Translations under genes and position numbers: made by a program | Assembly: GCA_022266195.1 (NCBI GenBank) | Contig: WHVY01000002.1 | Coordinates: 8,447,001 to 8,511,000 of the forward strand | Source of the DNA: Tetranychus cinnabarinus | Taxonomy: Eukaryota; Arthropoda; Arachnida; Trombidiformes; Tetranychidae | Reading direction: 5' to 3' | Length of the DNA stretch: 64,000 nucleotides | Notes under the pieces: generated by a model | What the model was told of the DNA's origin: nothing | The model's database searches: none | The model's input: the letters and a program-made list of their open reading frames with translations, nothing else | Shown: positions 59,345 to 64,000 of the stretch, one piece after another | How the letters are laid out: each line of letters opens with the position of its first letter | Position numbering within the stretch: the stretch's first letter is position 1

Positions 59345-61450
59345 ATGCAGTTATCAACTTTAGTGCTCATTTTGGGCACCCTTGCAATTAAAGGGTCCCT
59401 CGGAAGTGACTGGGGATGGGAACCACCGATAGTCAAAGTTATTCACAAGGTTGTCCACATTCCAAAACACGTTCCAATCCCAAAAGTCATCACTGTTCCA
59501 AAGATCGTCCCATACCCAAAGACCATTGCTGTTCCCCATCCAGTACATATTCCAGTAAAAGTTCCAGTCTACAAGACCGTAAGTAAACTGTTTATACCTC
59601 TTTACCTGACTTTAGTTTTTTTTACCTTCTTTCACCTTTTCTCAGTTTCCTTTTTCATCCTTCAAAAGTGATGCTCAACTTGAATCCAAGTTTCATTTTT
59701 TACTTTTACCCAAACTTGATGAGCTTTTTTTTAGTTGCAACTTTTTTTTTAAAAAACTTGACTATTTTTGAAAGTTTATTTCTGTTTTGTTCCAATTTTT
59801 ACTTTCTTGTTTTTTCTTTCACTTTGAATTTTGTCGAGAGAGAAAAAAAGAAACATTGAAAAGAATGAAGTTTTAATGCTTTGTATTCTGAATATTCCAA
59901 TGAATAGGTTAAGAAGGTCATCCCAGTGGCTAAGCACATTCCAGTACCTAGGCCAGTGCCAATTGCCAAACCTTACCCAGTTGGAGTTCCAGTTCCAGTG
60001 TTCAAACCGCATCCAGTCCCAGTCTTTAAGCCAGTGGCCATTGCCAAGACTATTCACGTTCCATACCCAGTAAAGGTGCCCAAACCCCATCCATACCCAG
60101 TCCACAAGATCATCCATGTTCCCAAGCCATACATGGTTCCAGTTAAAGTCCCAGTCTACAAGGAAGTCATTGTCAAGAAGCCAGTTCAAATCCCAGTACC
60201 GTAAGTATCAAGTTGTAAGCAAAGAAGAAGAAAAAAAAAGTTTTTCGTTAGTTTCTGAAAAAGATTCGATTCGATAAAATCGATCAAAAATGGAAGCGGA
60301 GAGAGAGAGAGATAAAAAAGATTGGCACCAAACAAAAAAGCCAAATCTAATCATCATTATCACTGTCTCAATACCATCATCATCAACAACAGCAGCCAGT
60401 CTTAATCACGGAATCGTGATTAAGGTTGTCGGCTAAATTAAGTTTCCCAGTTAATCTTGACGATTCGCATTCGGCGAATTATAAATCGACTTGAGCTTAA
60501 ATTGTTATTAGCTATTTACAGTTAAAACAATGTTTTCTTGCAATCATCTTCATTCCGAATTATCCTCATCTTCATCTTCAACTTTTCCTAAAAATCTCCC
60601 CTTTTCTTTTATCATCATCATTTTATTTTGTCAGTTGAACAAAAGTAGAGCAAAGCAGACAAGCAAACTAACTGGAGCTTGATTTGATTCCAGTTTTCAC
60701 CCTTCAGTTGAGACTCACAATTTTCAATCAATTGCCTTTATCTTTTTCTCATTTTCATTCACAATTTTAACATTCCTCCAAATGGAAACCTCATAACGAT
60801 CAAATTAAATAACAAAATATCGTTGAATATCCAAACGGAAAGAACCATTAGTCGTTCCGTTGCGATCCGATTAGCAATTATCAGGCAACAATCGATAGTT
60901 AGTCAGAAGCGAGAGAGAAACCTGTTAATGATAATGACGATGGTGTGGTGGACGATAATGATAAAGACAAATAGACAGGTAGACTTGTCAATGAGTTGAA
61001 CAGTTGTTTTTTTGCCGACTTTCATTAACTCACTTACAACAGCTAAACAACAGCAAGAAAAAAAGGAGAAGATGAAGATGAAGAGGAAAAAGAAGAAAAG
61101 TTTCAAGCAACTTTTTTCTTCTCTCATTGCTCACAATCGAAGGCATTATATTGTTGCAATTCTTTCTTACTAATCATTTATTTTCTATTTTTACCGTTTT
61201 CTTCTTTACCCTGTACTCAATTAAACTGGTTACCGACACACACACACACAACGTACACGCACCTTTAAAAACATTAATTGCTCTCAACTACTGAACTGCA
61301 CTAAAAATACAATATCACAGAGTTTACATTAAGAAGAAGCCAGTCTATCATCCACCTTCATACGAAGCATGGAAGGCCGCTGCCAGTCAAAAGCACGAGC
61401 AAAAGGTTGCCCCAAACACTCCAATCAAACCTGAGCAGAGTAAAAACTAG
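59345..61450 (+). CDS. Secreted Val/Pro/Lys-repeat structural protein (3 exons, 218 aa)
   Basis: Exons 59345-59578, 59908-60200 and 61321-61450 join with matching phases and GT..AG ends to give 218 residues. The start MQLSTLVLILGTLAIKGSLG is a clear signal peptide. SDWGWEPP follows, then about 150 residues of short repeats such as HVPIPK, PVPVFKPHPV, VKVPVYK and PYPVHKIIHVPK, rich in Val, Pro, Lys and His and free of cysteine. The last exon is not repetitive (KKKPVYHPPSYEAWKAAASQ, then a polar end). Such VP/KP-rich secreted proteins are found in arthropod cuticle and related extracellular matrices; a cuticular role is the best guess. It has a TATA promoter, a GA-rich tract upstream and a probable 5'UTR intron. 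C-rich codons contrast with the AT-rich surroundings, suggesting high expression. Confidence 0.85.
61235..61252. repeat. (CA)n microsatellite
   Basis: About seven CA units (gacacacacacacacaac) in the second intron of the Val/Pro protein gene, about 70 bases before the acceptor. Confidence 0.6.
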
Positions 61451-63206
61451 ATAAGTCCATCACCATTAAATCCTCACAAACACACTCAACACGCGCCATC
61501 ATTCATCGACCACACAACACCAACCATATTCATCCCTCTCTTTTTTTCATTTTGTATCGCTGTATACAAAAACATAGACCTTTTACAAAATTGCATAAAA
61601 AACATCGACTCATCATCAACATCATCATAACAATCAACTCTTGATTAGAATTGTAAAAAGAAATTCAGCAAAAATTATTAAAACAATATTATACTTTTTC
61701 ACTTCTAATCTGTTTTCATTTTAATATTTAAAACAAATGGCAAGCATCATCAATCATATTCAACAAAAGGAGATAAAAAAACTGATCGCTATAATCAATG
61801 TTGACAATTAACTTGAAATGTTCTTCTTCTTCTTTTTTCTGGTTTTCCTGAAGAAATGCTTCTTTAATGACGATTAAATGATAAACTTGACTTGAATGAC
61901 CGAGAAAAAGATGATGATTAGGTGAATGATGATGATGCCAAATGCTGATGAATTTTGGACGGACGTGAAAGTGACCTGAATTGAGTCTCATGGTGATAGC
62001 AGGAAAGAAGAAGAAAAGTTGACCATTCAACTTGCATTCAACATTGATTGTTGATAATGATGTTGAATTATTTATAAATTTTGTTTCGTCCAAACAGAAG
62101 CTAATTTGGTTAAATCATCTTTTAAATTCAGGTTTCAACTTTTCTTCTTCTTCTCTATTCCTCAAGTTTCCAGGTTAATACAAGCTTCTTCATTCCATTA
62201 CCTGCGAGGCCAGAATTGCATGAATTTCATGATGACCACATGAGAGTCAATTTTGCATCAACTTGCAATTTCGTTTCGTTTTTGGGTTCACATAATTTTC
62301 GAGTTTGAATGTTATCCTTTTTGCTTCACTCATTTGTCATTTGTATTCATATGAATGTTCATACAATCAAAACTTTTCATCAACATCTTTTTTTTTTGTT
62401 TGTTTCTGATTCTTTTTGTGTATTCAGGGTTGAGCCTGCAAGTCTTGATACAATCTTCAAACAAATAAGAAAACAAAAAGTGAGAAAAAAAGAAAAGATG
62501 AAAGTTCTATTTTCATGTTTTCCACTTTTTTGTATCTCGCCAATTGAATCTCATCTTTTTTGATTGAAAAGCTCGACAAGGTAAAGAGTAACAAGTGAAC
62601 GGCACAACAAAATGATACAAACCAATTGTTTTCACTGAATAAATAATTATCATTGAAAATGCAACTTTCATTCTGTAAACTGATTAATACCGCGAACATG
62701 TTTTGTTATCCTTCATTAAATCAACTGATGCAAGGTAATTATTATTGCTTGAAACTATTGTTGCCAGCACTGTTTGTTATCACCTATCAGGTAAATCAAG
62801 AATAGAGTTGTCTAAATAATGGTTTGATAATACAATTTTGAGGTAATAAAAATCACTGAAATGAAACTCTTTTGTGTGTTACAATTAAGCACCAATCAGA
62901 TTATGAAGATACAAATGATACGAGAATCCATGAGAAGTTCATAGTTGCAATATGGTGAGAAGAAGAAATTTTTTTCCTCAAATTTTCTGGAATTTAAATG
63001 AAACTCTCAGACTATTGTTTTTGGGTTGAAGTGAAAGTTGTTCAGCGATTTCAATCAATGATATTAATCTTGTAACATCCAAGATTAGGTATTTAGAGCA
63101 TGAGGGTTGAGGAAGAGAGGAAAGACCAAGAGGAAGATCATGATGATGGTAAAGTTGATGAAAGTTTTTTTTGCTCTTCTCTCAAGATTGTAAACGAGTT
63201 GAAATT
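61451..63206. other. 3' region and intergenic spacer
   Basis: Probable 3'UTR of the Val/Pro protein followed by AT-rich sequence with (TCA)n and GAA runs. There is no canonical AATAAA in the first 250 bases; ATTAAA near 61677 is a possible variant signal. No gene is seen. Confidence 0.5.
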
Positions 63207-63845
63207 AGTATTTTCATCATTAGAGGAATGAAGATGAATTTTTATCAATCAAAATAGTTTATCAAGATTTTCTCAATAAATGACTTGCTGAACATCATGA
63301 TGAAGATGGAGATGAATTTTGTGTGTATACGTTGAGAGAAAAGTTCAATATTCTTAAACGAGTTTTGGTGTTAAGAGGATGAAAATTGATCAGTAAGGAT
63401 TGAACTCAAGTTGACGCTTTTTTTATCGTCAAATTATTCAAACTGATTGAACACCGAGAAAAGGTCGTCGAGCTTTAACACTCATTTTTAAAGGTAAACA
63501 TTTAATCAATCAACTTTTAATTTGGTAAATTATTCGCAATTAGTCTTCATTGATTGGGTTAATTAATCAAATTAAAAGGTAAAGACAATAAACCAGAGAA
63601 AAGATGTTTTCATTGTTTTTCCGTTTCTCTTCATTTCGTTTCTCTTTTCATAACTTGTTTTGTCTTTTCTGGTTACAAGTGTTTGCATTAACATTACACT
63701 TTGTTTAATCATTTTAATTGAGCTAATTGTTGCTAATAATAATTACAATTATGAAATGTTTAATGAAAAGAAAATGTAAAATGAAATTAACCCAATTTTT
63801 TGGGTTTCTGGTTGCGAACCTTTTCTCATAGGATTTACATTTGAC
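63207..63845 (-). repeat. Right arm of 639-bp near-perfect inverted repeat
   Basis: Reverse complement of 51297-51935, 638 of 639 bases by eye. The flank outside (from 63846) and the flank towards the loop (before 63207) do not match the other arm's flanks, so the repeat ends sharply on both sides. Confidence 0.93.
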
Positions 63846-64000
63846 TATTTGGTTTTCACTTTATTTTTAGCTTGTAATTACATTTTCACGTTTTACCATT
63901 GAAATAATGATTATTGTCATCTAATTGTTGCTGCAATTGTCTAATTAAAAAGGTTATTGTTTAAGAAGAAAAGTGTTGACAAACTATTTAAAGGTGATAA

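Noticed and set aside
59776..60189. 137-codon minus-strand frame rich in Trp, Asn and Asp
   Set aside because: It is the antisense shadow of the Val/Pro repeat exon; the Trp/Asn/Asp bias comes from reverse-reading CCA/GTT-rich codons.

Overview
The window is AT-rich nuclear DNA from an animal. Coding information is split into exons with GT..AG introns. The recognisable families point to an arthropod: a Kekkon-type LRR-Ig receptor, two gustatory-receptor-like seven-pass proteins with three phase-0 introns near the 3' end, and a Val/Pro-repeat cuticle-like secreted protein. A mite or another chelicerate is my guess from overall character only; no sequence here fixes the species. No rRNA, functional tRNA, CRISPR array or bacterial operon was seen.

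Layout. Positions 1-13374 hold no gene I can support; they are probably upstream sequence or the first intron of the receptor gene, and contain a decayed LINE reverse transcriptase near 9.1-9.3 kb. Positions 13375-40763 (+) hold eight exons of the Kekkon-like receptor, spread over 27 kb with introns up to 10.7 kb. The 5' exon(s), carrying the signal peptide and LRRNT cap, were not found. Its second intron carries a nested transposon cluster at 22.96-24.76 kb (outer inverted repeats, a Helitron helicase relic, an 805-bp TIR element and a 162-bp TIR element inside that). Its third intron carries a TA-flanked MITE, a strong hairpin and a short TTAGG-like tract.

Positions 42571-49542 are a tandem duplication of a roughly 3-kb unit. 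Each unit carries one intact 426-aa chemoreceptor gene on the + strand. The copies differ by TA-flanked insertions, one of which (43094-43504) has a precise empty site in the other copy, and by protein changes concentrated in two short regions.

Positions 49.5-64 kb contain a small putative secreted-protein gene (54187-54660, - strand) and a Val/Pro-repeat secreted protein (59345-61450, + strand) with a TATA box and a probable 5'UTR intron. This part is bracketed by an almost perfect 639-bp inverted repeat (51297-51935 and 63207-63845, one mismatch by eye), 11.3 kb apart. A second, older inverted repeat (about 50.1-50.54 and 53.87-54.15 kb) is interleaved with it. The genes show no sign of acting in one pathway: adhesion/signalling receptor, chemoreception and structural secretion are simply neighbours.

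The most unusual signals are the recent large inverted repeat, the receptor tandem duplication with its insertion/empty-site pair, and the four-layer transposon nest. I saw no clearly new biochemical system.
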